Shown: one piece after another, positions 52,816-61,396 of the stretch
Layout: every line of letters starts with the position of its first letter
How positions within the stretch are numbered: the stretch's first letter is position 1
From: Shewanella livingstonensis
GTDB lineage: Bacteria; Pseudomonadota; Gammaproteobacteria; Enterobacterales; Shewanellaceae
Reading direction: 5' to 3'
Assembly: GCF_003855395.1 (NCBI RefSeq)
Contig: NZ_CP034015.1
Span: 1 to 64,000, forward strand
Length of the DNA: 64,000 nucleotides
Translations under genes and position numbers: made by a program
Notes under the pieces: generated by a model
Database searches by the model: none
Told to the model about the DNA's origin: nothing
What the model saw: the letters and a program-made list of their open reading frames with translations, nothing else

Positions 52816-53334
52816 ATGAATATGTCTACTCAAGCAAGCAATACAGCCACCCAAAACCTTAACCGCTTCATTGGTGAGCAATTTGTGGCAACGACCAATC
52901 AACAGGATCGCAGCACAAATGCAAAAGAATTTTTGGATGCACAATTTCCATTAACCGAAGGCTCACACCAGGATGTCAGCAGCTATGTTGTTTACTACAC
53001 TCACTTATTAGCATTTTTAAAAGATGGTTCTCAGTGCGGCTTACAAAATCCGTGTCAATTTGTGGCATTGACTGGTCATAAAAGTGAACCGACCTCTGTA
53101 GTATTAAAAAACAACGATACCCATGTTGAAATTTGTTTCGACCGCCAAGGACAAATGGGTTCAACGGACCAGGCTAATATTGAAGACATTCAGGTTGCGA
53201 TTCCAATTAAGAATTTGCCAACACCCTACAAGCAGTGGATTAGCTTAATCCACACCGGCTGTCAGCCAACTGAAGGCAACTGTAAGGTGTTTACCGCTAA
53301 AGATGGAACTGACTATGCGTTACATCAGCGTTAA
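52816..53334 (+). CDS. Stand-alone malate synthase G alpha/beta domain protein
   Basis: A 172-residue cytoplasmic protein. Residues from FLDAQFPLTEGSHQDV through GLQNPCQFVALTG, EPTSVVLKNNDTHVEICFD and MGSTDQANIEDIQ match the appended alpha/beta domain of malate synthase G, where one reads FPL-x-x-GSH, GL-x-x-P-x-QFVGY and PT-x-x-LL-x-x-x-GLHIEI. The following barrel strand with TIMDCEDSVAAVD is absent, and the protein goes straight to YKQWISLI and VFTAKDGTDYALHQR, which match the second half of that domain. Barrel, active site and acetyl-CoA site are missing, so it cannot be a malate synthase. It is divergent from the DUF3612 regulator and has a good AGAGGA site and its own terminator, so it looks functional, perhaps as a regulatory or binding partner. 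Confidence 0.7.
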   Translation: MNMSTQASNTATQNLNRFIGEQFVATTNQQDRSTNAKEFLDAQFPLTEGSHQDVSSYVVYYTHLLAFLKDGSQCGLQNPCQFVALTGHKSEPTSVVLKNNDTHVEICFDRQGQMGSTDQANIEDIQVAIPIKNLPTPYKQWISLIHTGCQPTEGNCKVFTAKDGTDYALHQR

Positions 53335-53369
53335 TGGCTTATAACGATACCCGTTGTTGCCACTGAGCA

Positions 53370-53408
53370 AAAAAGGCTTGTCACATCAATAATGTGACAA
53401 GCCTTTTT
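53370..53408 (+). terminator. Terminator after the malate-synthase-domain gene
   Basis: A 17-bp perfect stem (AAAAAGGCTTGTCACAT and its complement) with a 5-base loop and a terminal T run; it also faces the convergent ccoG gene. Confidence 0.9.
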
Positions 53409-53466
53409 GTTACTTACCCACTTTGCTGCGTAGCATCCAATAATGTCGATACGCATTTATGCCGTC

Positions 53467-53490
53467 ATACTGAGATACTGAGATACTGAG
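53467..53490. repeat. Tandem repeat ATACTGAG x 3
   Basis: Three head-to-tail copies of the 8-bp unit ATACTGAG lie directly after the ccoG stop codon. It is probably a slippage product without a coding role. Confidence 0.75.
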
Positions 53491-53491
53491 A

Positions 53492-54955
53492 TTACGGCCA
53501 AAAGAAGCGTGATGTTTGCGAGATCTCATTAGCAGGTTCCGTTGGCGTTGGATTGTCCAAACTTTGAATTTGGGTCACCTTAAATTGCACTGTTTGTTGG
53601 GTGCTATCACTCGTGCGGTCACTCAGGCGGCCACTGAGGGTCAACGGATAATCCAGTTGTTCTGCAGGTTTTATCGCAATCAAGCTGTCGGTGACTATTT
53701 GCAATGTTTGCTTCTGGGGATCGTCATTGCTGATACTGATTTGATAAAAAGCCATTTGTTGAGTTTTATTGCGAATTTTAAGTTGATAACTGTTTTCAAC
53801 CTGATCGATGCCCACTTGACGATACAAGGTTTGGCGGTCGCGGATCACATTGAGCTGTATATGGCTTAAGTGACTTAAATCGCTAATAATCAGCACAATC
53901 ATGATCAGTAATGCACTAGCGTAACCAAGCGATTTTAGCGACAACAGGCTGGTTTTTGGTTGTCCTTTTAAGGCATTTTCGCTGGTAAAGCTGATTAAAT
54001 TGGGAGCATAACCAAATTTTTCCATGGTTTGATTACATGCATCAACGCAGGCACCGCAGTTAATACATTCGTATTGCAAGCCGTTACGAATATCAATCCC
54101 AGTGGGGCAAACGTCAACACACAAATTACAGTCTACACAGTCACCTAGCTCCGTTGTTTGTGAGCGCTTACGTGGCCCACGAGATTCTCCTCGTGTTGCA
54201 TCGTAACTGACCGTCTTAGTATTAGCGTCAAACATCACCGCTTGAAAACGTGAGTACGGGCAGCAATGTAAGCACATCATTTCGCGCATCCAACCAGCGT
54301 TTAAATAGGTGCATACTGCGAAAAACCATACCCAGGTGCCAGTCCAAAAACCACTACTCATGCTAAAAATATCAACATATAACTCGCGTGCAGGCATAAA
54401 ATAACCAATAAACCCGCAGCCGGTTAGCAAGGCAAACACTATCCACACCGCATGCTTCGTCACTCGTTTACGCACTTTACTCAGTGACCATGGCGCTTTG
54501 TCTAATGCCGCTCGATGATGATGATTGCCCTCTACCTTGGCTTCAACCCACATATATATAAAGGTCCATGCGGTTTGCGGACACAAAAAGCCACACCAAA
54601 CTCGGCCCCAATAAACGGTGACAAAAAATAATGCAAAAGCCGCGGCCATAAAAAACCACGCTAATACGGTAAAGTCTTGTGGCCACAGGGTGATATTGAA
54701 GAAAAAGAATTGCTGTTCGGTTACATCAAACAGAATGGCTTGTCGGCCTTGATAATTGATAAATGGGATCAGGAAAAAAATCGCAATCAGTAAAGTATTA
54801 CTGTGCTGACGCAGCCGTTGAAATACGCCCTTCTGTTCACGAACATGAATTTTTGTCGACGGCGTAGCAATTTGCACCACTGGAATCCGTTGTGAAACGG
54901 CCGCTTTATCAACTGACGATGTCGCTGATGGAGTTGGAGATGATGACTTAGGCAT
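53492..54955 (-). CDS. ccoG: Cytochrome c oxidase accessory protein CcoG (RdxA/FixG family)
   Basis: A 487-residue membrane iron-sulfur protein. After about five helices with the quinone-side GFLCPQTAWTFIYMWVE segment, two ferredoxin-type [4Fe-4S] sites are seen: CVDCNLCVDVCPTGID and CINCGACVDACN. A C-terminal Ig-like periplasmic domain follows. CcoG reduces Cu(II) to Cu(I) for assembly of cbb3 oxidases. The ATG at 54955 is preferred because AGGAA lies 8 bases upstream; a longer frame starts at 55042 but adds atypical residues. No ccoNOPQ genes adjoin it. Instead it has a -24/-12 promoter and sites shared with the sigma-54 activator gene next door. Confidence 0.92.
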   Translation of the reverse strand: MPKSSSPTPSATSSVDKAAVSQRIPVVQIATPSTKIHVREQKGVFQRLRQHSNTLLIAIFFLIPFINYQGRQAILFDVTEQQFFFFNITLWPQDFTVLAWFFMAAAFALFFVTVYWGRVWCGFLCPQTAWTFIYMWVEAKVEGNHHHRAALDKAPWSLSKVRKRVTKHAVWIVFALLTGCGFIGYFMPARELYVDIFSMSSGFWTGTWVWFFAVCTYLNAGWMREMMCLHCCPYSRFQAVMFDANTKTVSYDATRGESRGPRKRSQTTELGDCVDCNLCVDVCPTGIDIRNGLQYECINCGACVDACNQTMEKFGYAPNLISFTSENALKGQPKTSLLSLKSLGYASALLIMIVLIISDLSHLSHIQLNVIRDRQTLYRQVGIDQVENSYQLKIRNKTQQMAFYQISISNDDPQKQTLQIVTDSLIAIKPAEQLDYPLTLSGRLSDRTSDSTQQTVQFKVTQIQSLDNPTPTEPANEISQTSRFFWP

Positions 54956-54990
54956 GAATATATTCCTATAACACAATATTGCTCTGCTAT

Positions 54991-55007
54991 AGCAAAGACT
55001 AAGCCAA
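54991..55007 (-). promoter_or_regulatory. Sigma-54 (-24/-12) promoter of ccoG
   Basis: On the minus strand the sequence TTGGCTTAGTCTTTGCT has GG and GC separated by exactly 10 bases, matching the TTGGCAC-N5-TTGCW consensus well. It lies 36-52 bases before the ccoG ATG, consistent with transcription starting about 20-25 bases before it. Confidence 0.6.
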
Positions 55008-55068
55008 CTCAAAAACAAACATAATCTACTGATTCTAAACAATTAAAATAGAAGCATTATAAAGCAAA

Positions 55069-55105
55069 GTCACGACATATCAACTTTTACGCGATATATC
55101 GTGAC
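55069..55105. promoter_or_regulatory. Upstream activator sites of ccoG
   Basis: Two related dyads lie 62-98 bases upstream of the -24 element. GTCACGA-CATA-TCAAC has one good arm; TACGCGA-TATA-TCGTGAC is nearly complete. Their centres are 19 bases apart, about two helical turns. Both resemble the perfect GTCGCGA-N4-TCGCGAC palindrome in front of the sigma-54 activator gene. Confidence 0.5.
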
Positions 55106-55128
55106 TTATTAAAATGCATGATAAAAAA

Positions 55129-56571
55129 TTAACGACTAATAGCTAACTTTTTCATCCTAGATCGTAAGGTACTCGCAGGCATATCTAACATCGCAGCAGC
55201 ACCAGACGGACCAGAAATACGCCAGTGGCTAGCATTTAATATCGCAATAATATGTGCGGCTTCGGCTTGTGCCATGGTTAACGTGCTGGTAGCTAACGGT
55301 GCTGCAACCGCTACAGGTAAAGTATTAAACAGCAAATGACCGCTTTGCGATAAAATCATTTCTCGCTCAATCAGGTTTTGCAGCTCACGTACGTTACCTG
55401 GCCAGGTGTATTGCTGTAAGTTCTTCAGCCCTTTAGCACTCACTTTAGTGATTTTTTTACCAAGCTTTTTACTCAGCGATGCGACTAAATCACTGACTAA
55501 TTGCGGAATATCTTCGCGGCGCTCTCGTAACGGCGGCACCGTTATTGGAAACACATTCAAGCGATAATATAAGTCCATGCGAAACAAGCCTTGCTCTACT
55601 CGCGCAGCTAAGTCGTGATGAGTGGCTGCCACTAAGCGAATATTGACCTTAATGGTTTCACTACTGCCAACGCGCTCGAAGCTTTGCTCTTGAATTACCC
55701 GCAACAATTTAGATTGTGCCGATAAACTCAACTCAGCAATTTCATCTAAAAATAAGGTACCATTATGAGCTAATTCAAAGCGGCCTTTACGCCTTGCTGT
55801 CGCCCCCGTGAAGGCACCTTTTTCATGACCAAACAGCTCACTTTCTAACAATGCGGTCGAAAATGCGGCGCAGTTAACACTCACCATTGGTTGATCTTTG
55901 CGATGGCTTAGCCTGTGTAAGTTACGTGCAACCAACTCTTTACCAGTACCATTCTCACCACAAATTAACACCGTACTGTCGGTATTAGCGACCAAATGGA
56001 TCTGTTGAATGAGTTGATTGATAGGTTGGCTGTTGCCCGATATTCCTGACGCACCTTGCTGACCTTGTAGTTCAGTAAGTAAGTATTGATTTTCTGATGC
56101 TAACCGTTCTGACAAAGCCTGCACTTGTGCCAAAGCCTGTCTCAATGATTGCTCGGTATGTTTTTGCATACTCACATCACGAAATATCGCGATAACGCCA
56201 ACGAGCTTTTGCTGATCATATACCGGTGTTGAGCTGTAATATACTGGAAAACTGCTGCCGTCTTTGCGCCAAAATACATCATCAGTTACTTGCCGAGGAA
56301 TAGCGTCATTCAAGGTGCGATAAATAGGGCAATCGTGCTGCGGGTAATGACTCCCATTAGCATGGCTATGATGATGGCAATCGTGGATGTTTCGCCCAAT
56401 TAACTCGGTACTTTTCCAACCAGTCATTTGCTCAGCAGCAGGATTAATAAATACTGCATTACCGGCTAAATCAAAGCCATATACTCCTTCTGTCATCGCA
56501 TTGAGCAACAGAGTGTTTTCAGGTAGAAAATGATCGGAGCCACTATATTCAGTGATTGTAGAGTCAGTCAT
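55129..56571 (-). CDS. PAS-domain sigma-54-dependent transcriptional activator
   Basis: A 480-residue enhancer-binding protein. A PAS domain (about residues 18-140) contains a Cys/His-rich loop ([19 protein letters not shown]). A short coiled coil (about 140-170) leads to the AAA+ domain with Walker A GENGTGKE, the sigma-54 contact loop GAFTGA and Walker [13 protein letters not shown] Fis-type helix-turn-helix closes the protein ([19 protein letters not shown]). The gene precedes ccoG on the same strand; matching palindromes before both genes suggest that it activates ccoG and regulates itself. ATG 56571 is preferred over a TTG at 56577. The PAS loop type is common in this subfamily; metal or redox sensing is only a guess. 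Confidence 0.88.
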   Translation of the reverse strand: MTDSTITEYSGSDHFLPENTLLLNAMTEGVYGFDLAGNAVFINPAAEQMTGWKSTELIGRNIHDCHHHSHANGSHYPQHDCPIYRTLNDAIPRQVTDDVFWRKDGSSFPVYYSSTPVYDQQKLVGVIAIFRDVSMQKHTEQSLRQALAQVQALSERLASENQYLLTELQGQQGASGISGNSQPINQLIQQIHLVANTDSTVLICGENGTGKELVARNLHRLSHRKDQPMVSVNCAAFSTALLESELFGHEKGAFTGATARRKGRFELAHNGTLFLDEIAELSLSAQSKLLRVIQEQSFERVGSSETIKVNIRLVAATHHDLAARVEQGLFRMDLYYRLNVFPITVPPLRERREDIPQLVSDLVASLSKKLGKKITKVSAKGLKNLQQYTWPGNVRELQNLIEREMILSQSGHLLFNTLPVAVAAPLATSTLTMAQAEAAHIIAILNASHWRISGPSGAAAMLDMPASTLRSRMKKLAISR

Positions 56572-56626
56572 AGTCAATCTTTACGTTACTAGTGCATAGA
56601 CTCATTATAACGATTGTGAAATATAA

Positions 56627-56644
56627 GTCGCGAAATATCGCGAC
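56627..56644. promoter_or_regulatory. Perfect palindrome upstream of the sigma-54 activator gene
   Basis: GTCGCGA-AATA-TCGCGAC is an 18-bp site with perfect 7-bp arms, 56-73 bases before the activator ATG. A weaker GTGAAATAT copy lies 14 bases away at 56616. It matches the sites upstream of ccoG and is probably the activator's own binding site. Confidence 0.55.
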
Positions 56645-56742
56645 GTCTCTAACTCATCCAAATAATAAGCTTATTTAAGCCCTTTTTACATTAACGTTGA
56701 ATCTCAATGTTGTCAGCTCACAAGCCTAGCTGCCTCGGTTGT

Positions 56743-57384
56743 CTATATTAGCGAGAGGCTCTGCGACTTTTGCTCTTGTGTCATATCGATCATCATCTGG
56801 CTGGCGATTGAAAAAATACAGTAGCCGAGAAAATAATAGAAACCGACTTCAAAATGAGACTGAGTCTTAAGGGTGTCACCCATACCGGCAGATGCATTAC
56901 CCGCCATATAAGCCACAATAATGGCAACCACAAAAACATCGGCCATAGACCATTTACCCAGGGCGCTAATCAATGTTCTAAGCTTCTGTTTTATTATGGG
57001 AGTCATAGGTAATAGTAATATCAGCATAGTCATTAACTTAACGGCGGGGAGCACAATACTGAACAAGCCAACAAGTATTGCAACGACTAGGTTATGTGAT
57101 TGATATAGTGCAGTAATAATATCGATGATACTGCGGCTATTACGAAACACCTCAACCTCACCTTGAAGCGTATCTAAGCCAAACAGACTGGTAGCAACAT
57201 CGAGTATTCCGCGGGTATTGGCTCGAGAGTCTTCGGTGAGATTTTGAGTTAACATTTCTTTGCCGGTATTAAGCAACTGTGATTTTTCAATAGTACCCGT
57301 CATAGTTAACATAGGTTGTGTCACACCGGGAATGAGTAATATTAACGATATCAGCACTAAACTGATAGATAGAGATATTTTCAT
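56743..57384 (-). CDS. PqiA-domain membrane protein
   Basis: A 213-residue inner-membrane protein with four helices and the paraquat-inducible protein A signature KWSMADVFVVAIIVAYM near residues 145-161. A periplasmic loop of about 70 residues follows helix 1. It is half the size of classical PqiA, which carries two such domains, and the MCE-type PqiB partner is not adjacent. The ATG at 57384 is used because CGAGGCG sits 3-9 bases before it. PqiA-like proteins take part in envelope lipid transport or homeostasis; the precise role is unknown. Confidence 0.8.
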   Translation of the reverse strand: MKISLSISLVLISLILLIPGVTQPMLTMTGTIEKSQLLNTGKEMLTQNLTEDSRANTRGILDVATSLFGLDTLQGEVEVFRNSRSIIDIITALYQSHNLVVAILVGLFSIVLPAVKLMTMLILLLPMTPIIKQKLRTLISALGKWSMADVFVVAIIVAYMAGNASAGMGDTLKTQSHFEVGFYYFLGYCIFSIASQMMIDMTQEQKSQSLSLI

Positions 57385-57538
57385 AAACGCCTCGTTTGAT
57401 GATTTACACCAAAACAAATAATCGCATTTTGCTGTGATGATGATCTATTTTGATCCCTGTAGGTTATGATGTCATATTGCATACATAATTAACCATCACG
57501 CGATACTCTTGCGACATTCTTAATAGTGAGGCGAATAC

Positions 57539-58222
57539 ATGCCAATAATCAATTTTACGACATGTTTGTTATGGTTAAGTTATTTTATTTCAGCGACCGT
57601 CACCGCCGCTACTTTAACGATTAATGTTAACGATACTCAAGGCAATATGCTCAGTGATAGCGTGGTAGAGCTGATACCTGTGTCACTGCCTGAAGTCGCA
57701 TCGCCACCAACAGAATCGACGTTAGCACACTATGAAATGCGTCAACAAAATCGAATATTCTCTCCTTTTGTATTGGCTGTGCCTCAAGGCGCAAAAGTTG
57801 ATTTCCCAAATTTAGATCGTACTCGGCATCATGTTTACTCATTTTCTACAGCAAAACAATTTGAACTACAATTGTATGTTGGCGCTACCGGAGACCCTAT
57901 CTTATTTGATAAATCAGGATTAGTTGCCATCGGCTGTAATATTCATGATTATATGCAGGCTTTTATTTACGTCTCTAAAAGTCCTTATTTCTCGATAAGT
58001 AATGAAGTGGGTCAAATGCAGTTAACTGATTTACCTGCAGGTGAATATCAAGTCAATATCTGGCATCCTTGGCAAGTTAACGTTCAGCAGCCATCTTCGC
58101 TCACCCTTCAAAATGGTGAAAATCAATTAACCATTAGCATGGACATTGAACGCCAAGACAAACCATCGGCGCCACCTAGCGGCTTTGGAACTTATCACAA
58201 CGTAAGCGATACCACGGGATAA
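57539..58222 (+). CDS. Cupredoxin-like methylamine-utilisation-type protein
   Basis: A 227-residue secreted protein with a signal peptide (cleavage near TVTAAT) and a plastocyanin-like fold. Candidate copper ligands are in RTRHHVYSF (His) and the loop GCNIHDYMQ (Cys, His, Met), in the usual H...C-x2-H-x2-M order, though the spacing of the last two is unusual. An unstructured C-terminal tail ends in SAPPSGFGTYHN. A GAGGCG site precedes the ATG. It is the first gene of a four-gene operon, one base from the next start. It could deliver or sense copper or electrons in the periplasm. Proteins of this type are often annotated as methylamine utilisation proteins, but no methylamine dehydrogenase genes are near. 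Confidence 0.75.
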   Translation: MPIINFTTCLLWLSYFISATVTAATLTINVNDTQGNMLSDSVVELIPVSLPEVASPPTESTLAHYEMRQQNRIFSPFVLAVPQGAKVDFPNLDRTRHHVYSFSTAKQFELQLYVGATGDPILFDKSGLVAIGCNIHDYMQAFIYVSKSPYFSISNEVGQMQLTDLPAGEYQVNIWHPWQVNVQQPSSLTLQNGENQLTISMDIERQDKPSAPPSGFGTYHNVSDTTG

Positions 58223-58223
58223 C

Positions 58224-60554
58224 ATGCCAACTAGTTTTCGCAACAGACTGATTATTGCTTTTCTATTTATCTTAACGTTAATGCAGTTAACTACTGCGTT
58301 GTTTGTGTTAAGTGCGACTCAACGAGATTATCGTCAACAGCAAACTCAAAATCTTAAGATTGGTTCTAATGTTTTTGTTGAAATGTTGTCGAACCGCAGT
58401 GAACAGCTCAGCCAAAGTTTATCTCTGCTCAGCGCAGATTTTGGTTTTAAACGCGCGGTAGCCACTGGCGAGCAAGATACAATATCCTCAGTGTTAGCTA
58501 ACCATGGTAGGCGTATTAATGCTGATGCAGCTATTTTGCTATCTCCACAGGGAGCATTGCTATCATCAAGTTTACAAGGTCTGACTCAATCCGATATTGA
58601 TGGATTGTTTTCATTAACCAAAAACCGCTCAACTACTTTTGAAATTGTTAACTATGACCACCGCAGCTACCAATTTGTGTTGCAGCCCGTTAAAGCACCA
58701 ACATTAATAGCCTGGGTCGGTATGGGTTTTTCGATGGATAAAAACGTCGCTGACCAAGCCAAAACGATTACTGGCATCGATATCAGTTTTATCAACCAGT
58801 CCGCCGGCAGAATTGAAATTGTATCCACCCTACCTAAGGCTCAACAACAAGATGTTTTAGCGCGTATTAGCCAACTAGCACAAACTGTTGATGTGGTTAG
58901 CGACGACATACCATCAGACTATTTGTCCACCACCATTGCGTTAGATAAAAATAGCGGTCATCAATTAGCGGTATTACATCAGTCAAATGTTAAGTGGCAG
59001 CAAAGCTACGATGCCTTACGTACCAAAATGTTAATCGTATTCGCGATAACCTGTTTATTAGCATTCATGATAGCGGCTTGGTTTGCTGGCGGTTTAACCG
59101 AACCGATTTATGCGCTAGTTAATTTTGCCCGAAAGGTTGGTCAAGGTGAGAACCCTACGCCAATCAAAGGGGCTCCGGCAGAGTTACAAGTGTTAGCCGA
59201 CACTCTATCGACAATGCGTGAAAATATTGAATCACGCGAAAATGATTTAGTGTATCAATCGCAGCACGATAACCTCACCGGTTTATATAATCGTGTGGCT
59301 GCTAAGCAGCAACTGAGCCTATTGCTAAACAAAATGCATGGCGGCTTAGTGATGATAGATATCAAAAACTTTCGCCACTTGAACAATATTATTGGCTTTG
59401 CTAATGCCGACGACCTATTGGTGTTATTTGCCTGTCGCTTACAAAGCCTATCCCCTACAGCTCAACTAATATCACGCTTGGACGGCGACTCATTTTTATT
59501 GCTCTTCCAACCTAGTATTAGTACTAAACAGCTTAATAATTATTTACGCCAATTAACTCACCCATTTGCTATTCAAGGGTCAAAAATAACGGTCAACGTA
59601 CGAGTCGGAATTGTTGACTTATCCCGAGGCTACGACAGTAATGATATCGATACCTTAATTCGCCATGCTGAAATTGCCCTAAATCAGGCCCGAGTTGAAT
59701 CACTAGGCATTGCAACTTACCAACAAGGCGAAGATGAGCGCTATCTGCGTGAGTTAATGATTATTCGTGATTTACCCATAGCGTTAACCCAGGGCCAATT
59801 GCATTTAGTGTTTCAGCCTAAAGTTGATATTCAAGCTAATCATTGCCATGGTGCAGAAACCCTCATCCGTTGGCAGCACCCCGACCTAGGATTTATACCG
59901 CCAGATGAGTTTATTCGTTTAGCCGAAAACTCAGGCAATATATCGATGATCAGCGACTGGGTGCTAAATACCACCATTAAGCAGCTTGCAAAATGGCAAC
60001 AACAAGGCATTTCACTTACGGTAGCAATTAACTTATCTGCACATGACTTAACTAACCCGCAGCTACCATTAGACATTGAACAGCTACTCAAAAGTAATAA
60101 TTTGCCAATTACCGCCTTGTCGATAGAGGTAACCGAAGGTGCTGTGATGAAAGATGCACAAACGGTTATTGCCGTTTTACAACAATTTAGAAATATCGGT
60201 TTGGCAATTGCTATCGACGACTTTGGCACTGGACACTCTTCGTTAGCTTATTTAAAGTTATTACCGGTTAATGAAGTGAAAATCGATCGCAGTTTTATTA
60301 AAGATATACATACTGATGCAACTGATTTAATGATTGTCGACAGCAGCATTAGACTGATTAAAGGACTTAACTTATCTGTAGTAGCGGAAGGCGTTGAGTC
60401 CGTAGAAGGGATTGATATTCTACGCGAGCTGAATTGCGATATCATCCAGGGTTATGTGTATTCTAAACCATTAAAAGCAGATGATTTTATTGTGTGGTTC
60501 CAACAGTTTAATCATTCAAGCATTAATCATCCTAAAAAAGATACGGTGCGCTAA
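58224..60554 (+). CDS. Membrane GGDEF-EAL sensor, probable c-di-GMP phosphodiesterase
   Basis: A 776-residue protein: helix 1 (residues 9-28), a periplasmic double-Cache-like sensor domain to about residue 265, helix 2, a HAMP segment, GGDEF (about 345-510) and EAL (about 515-770). The GGDEF site reads RLDGDSFLLLF, so cyclase activity is unlikely. In the EAL domain the key elements are kept: ETLIRW (for EAL), NLSAHDL, EVTEGAVM, DDFGTGHSSL, KIDRSFI and AEGVES, so hydrolysis of cyclic di-GMP is expected. One base after the cupredoxin gene and overlapping the DUF3034 gene, it is tied to a periplasmic input by its operon. Confidence 0.88.
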   Translation: MPTSFRNRLIIAFLFILTLMQLTTALFVLSATQRDYRQQQTQNLKIGSNVFVEMLSNRSEQLSQSLSLLSADFGFKRAVATGEQDTISSVLANHGRRINADAAILLSPQGALLSSSLQGLTQSDIDGLFSLTKNRSTTFEIVNYDHRSYQFVLQPVKAPTLIAWVGMGFSMDKNVADQAKTITGIDISFINQSAGRIEIVSTLPKAQQQDVLARISQLAQTVDVVSDDIPSDYLSTTIALDKNSGHQLAVLHQSNVKWQQSYDALRTKMLIVFAITCLLAFMIAAWFAGGLTEPIYALVNFARKVGQGENPTPIKGAPAELQVLADTLSTMRENIESRENDLVYQSQHDNLTGLYNRVAAKQQLSLLLNKMHGGLVMIDIKNFRHLNNIIGFANADDLLVLFACRLQSLSPTAQLISRLDGDSFLLLFQPSISTKQLNNYLRQLTHPFAIQGSKITVNVRVGIVDLSRGYDSNDIDTLIRHAEIALNQARVESLGIATYQQGEDERYLRELMIIRDLPIALTQGQLHLVFQPKVDIQANHCHGAETLIRWQHPDLGFIPPDEFIRLAENSGNISMISDWVLNTTIKQLAKWQQQGISLTVAINLSAHDLTNPQLPLDIEQLLKSNNLPITALSIEVTEGAVMKDAQTVIAVLQQFRNIGLAIAIDDFGTGHSSLAYLKLLPVNEVKIDRSFIKDIHTDATDLMIVDSSIRLIKGLNLSVVAEGVESVEGIDILRELNCDIIQGYVYSKPLKADDFIVWFQQFNHSSINHPKKDTVR

Positions 60555-61396
60555 TGTATCAACTCATAGGTATGGTATTCTCGGTACTTTTAAGCCTAGT
60601 CGTCGCTTCTGCCCAAGCTGATACCAGCAAAGTTATCGCTACTGGCGGCGCGACCACCATTGAGGGTAGTGCAGGCGGTGGCATAGTACCTTGGGCAGTA
60701 ATTAATGGCTATGCAAGCTCCGATCAATGGTCTTTAACCGCCATGAATACCACCGTTTATGTTGACGACTTTACCTTGCATTCTATTGGGGCATCGTTAA
60801 GCATTGATAACCGCTTTGAACTAAGTATAGCTAAACAAACTTTCGACCTAGACACCCTCGGCGGCAAACTCGGCCAAGATATTGTAGGCGTAAAATATAA
60901 GCTAGTTGGTGAAGTACTCTACACCGCAATGCCACAAATTAGCTTAGGATTACAGTACAAACGTGTTGACGATTTTGCGTTACCACAAGCTGTTGGTGCA
61001 AGAGATGATTGGGGGCTGGATGTGTATTTAGCCGCCAGCAAAGTCTATTTTGATGCCTTTGCTGGTCGTAACTTGGTGACAAACTTAACGCTTAGAGCCA
61101 CAAAAGCTAACCAAATAGGCTTACTTGGATTTAGCACGGCAACAAACAATGATTACACCTTACAAACTGAAGCCTCTATCGCGGTATTATTAACTGATAA
61201 CATTGCTCTGGGTTATGAATACAAACAAAAGCCAGATAAGTTAACTTTTGCACAAGAGCAAGATTGGCAGGATATTTTTGTGGCTTGGTTTGTCAATAAA
61301 CACCTCTCGGTTGTTGGCGCTTATGTTGATTTAGGGAATATTGCCGGATTGAAGCAACAACAAGGCTGGTATTTATCGGTTGAGGGAACGCTGTAA
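60554..61396 (+). CDS. DUF3034 outer-membrane-like protein
   Basis: A 280-residue protein with a signal peptide (cleavage near SAQADT), a family-typical beginning TGGATTIEGSAGGGIVPWAVINGYAS and a series of amphipathic strands ending in GWYLSVEGTL. DUF3034 proteins are predicted small outer-membrane barrels of unknown function. The ATG overlaps the preceding stop (TAATG), so it is translationally coupled to the GGDEF-EAL gene. Within this operon it could be a channel or an outer-membrane anchor for the cupredoxin and hemoglobin proteins. Confidence 0.8.
   Translation: MYQLIGMVFSVLLSLVVASAQADTSKVIATGGATTIEGSAGGGIVPWAVINGYASSDQWSLTAMNTTVYVDDFTLHSIGASLSIDNRFELSIAKQTFDLDTLGGKLGQDIVGVKYKLVGEVLYTAMPQISLGLQYKRVDDFALPQAVGARDDWGLDVYLAASKVYFDAFAGRNLVTNLTLRATKANQIGLLGFSTATNNDYTLQTEASIAVLLTDNIALGYEYKQKPDKLTFAQEQDWQDIFVAWFVNKHLSVVGAYVDLGNIAGLKQQQGWYLSVEGTL

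Noticed and set aside
52816..53334. Simple truncated malate synthase pseudogene
   Set aside because: Both halves of a discontinuous domain are joined in one intact frame with a ribosome binding site and a terminator, which does not fit random decay.
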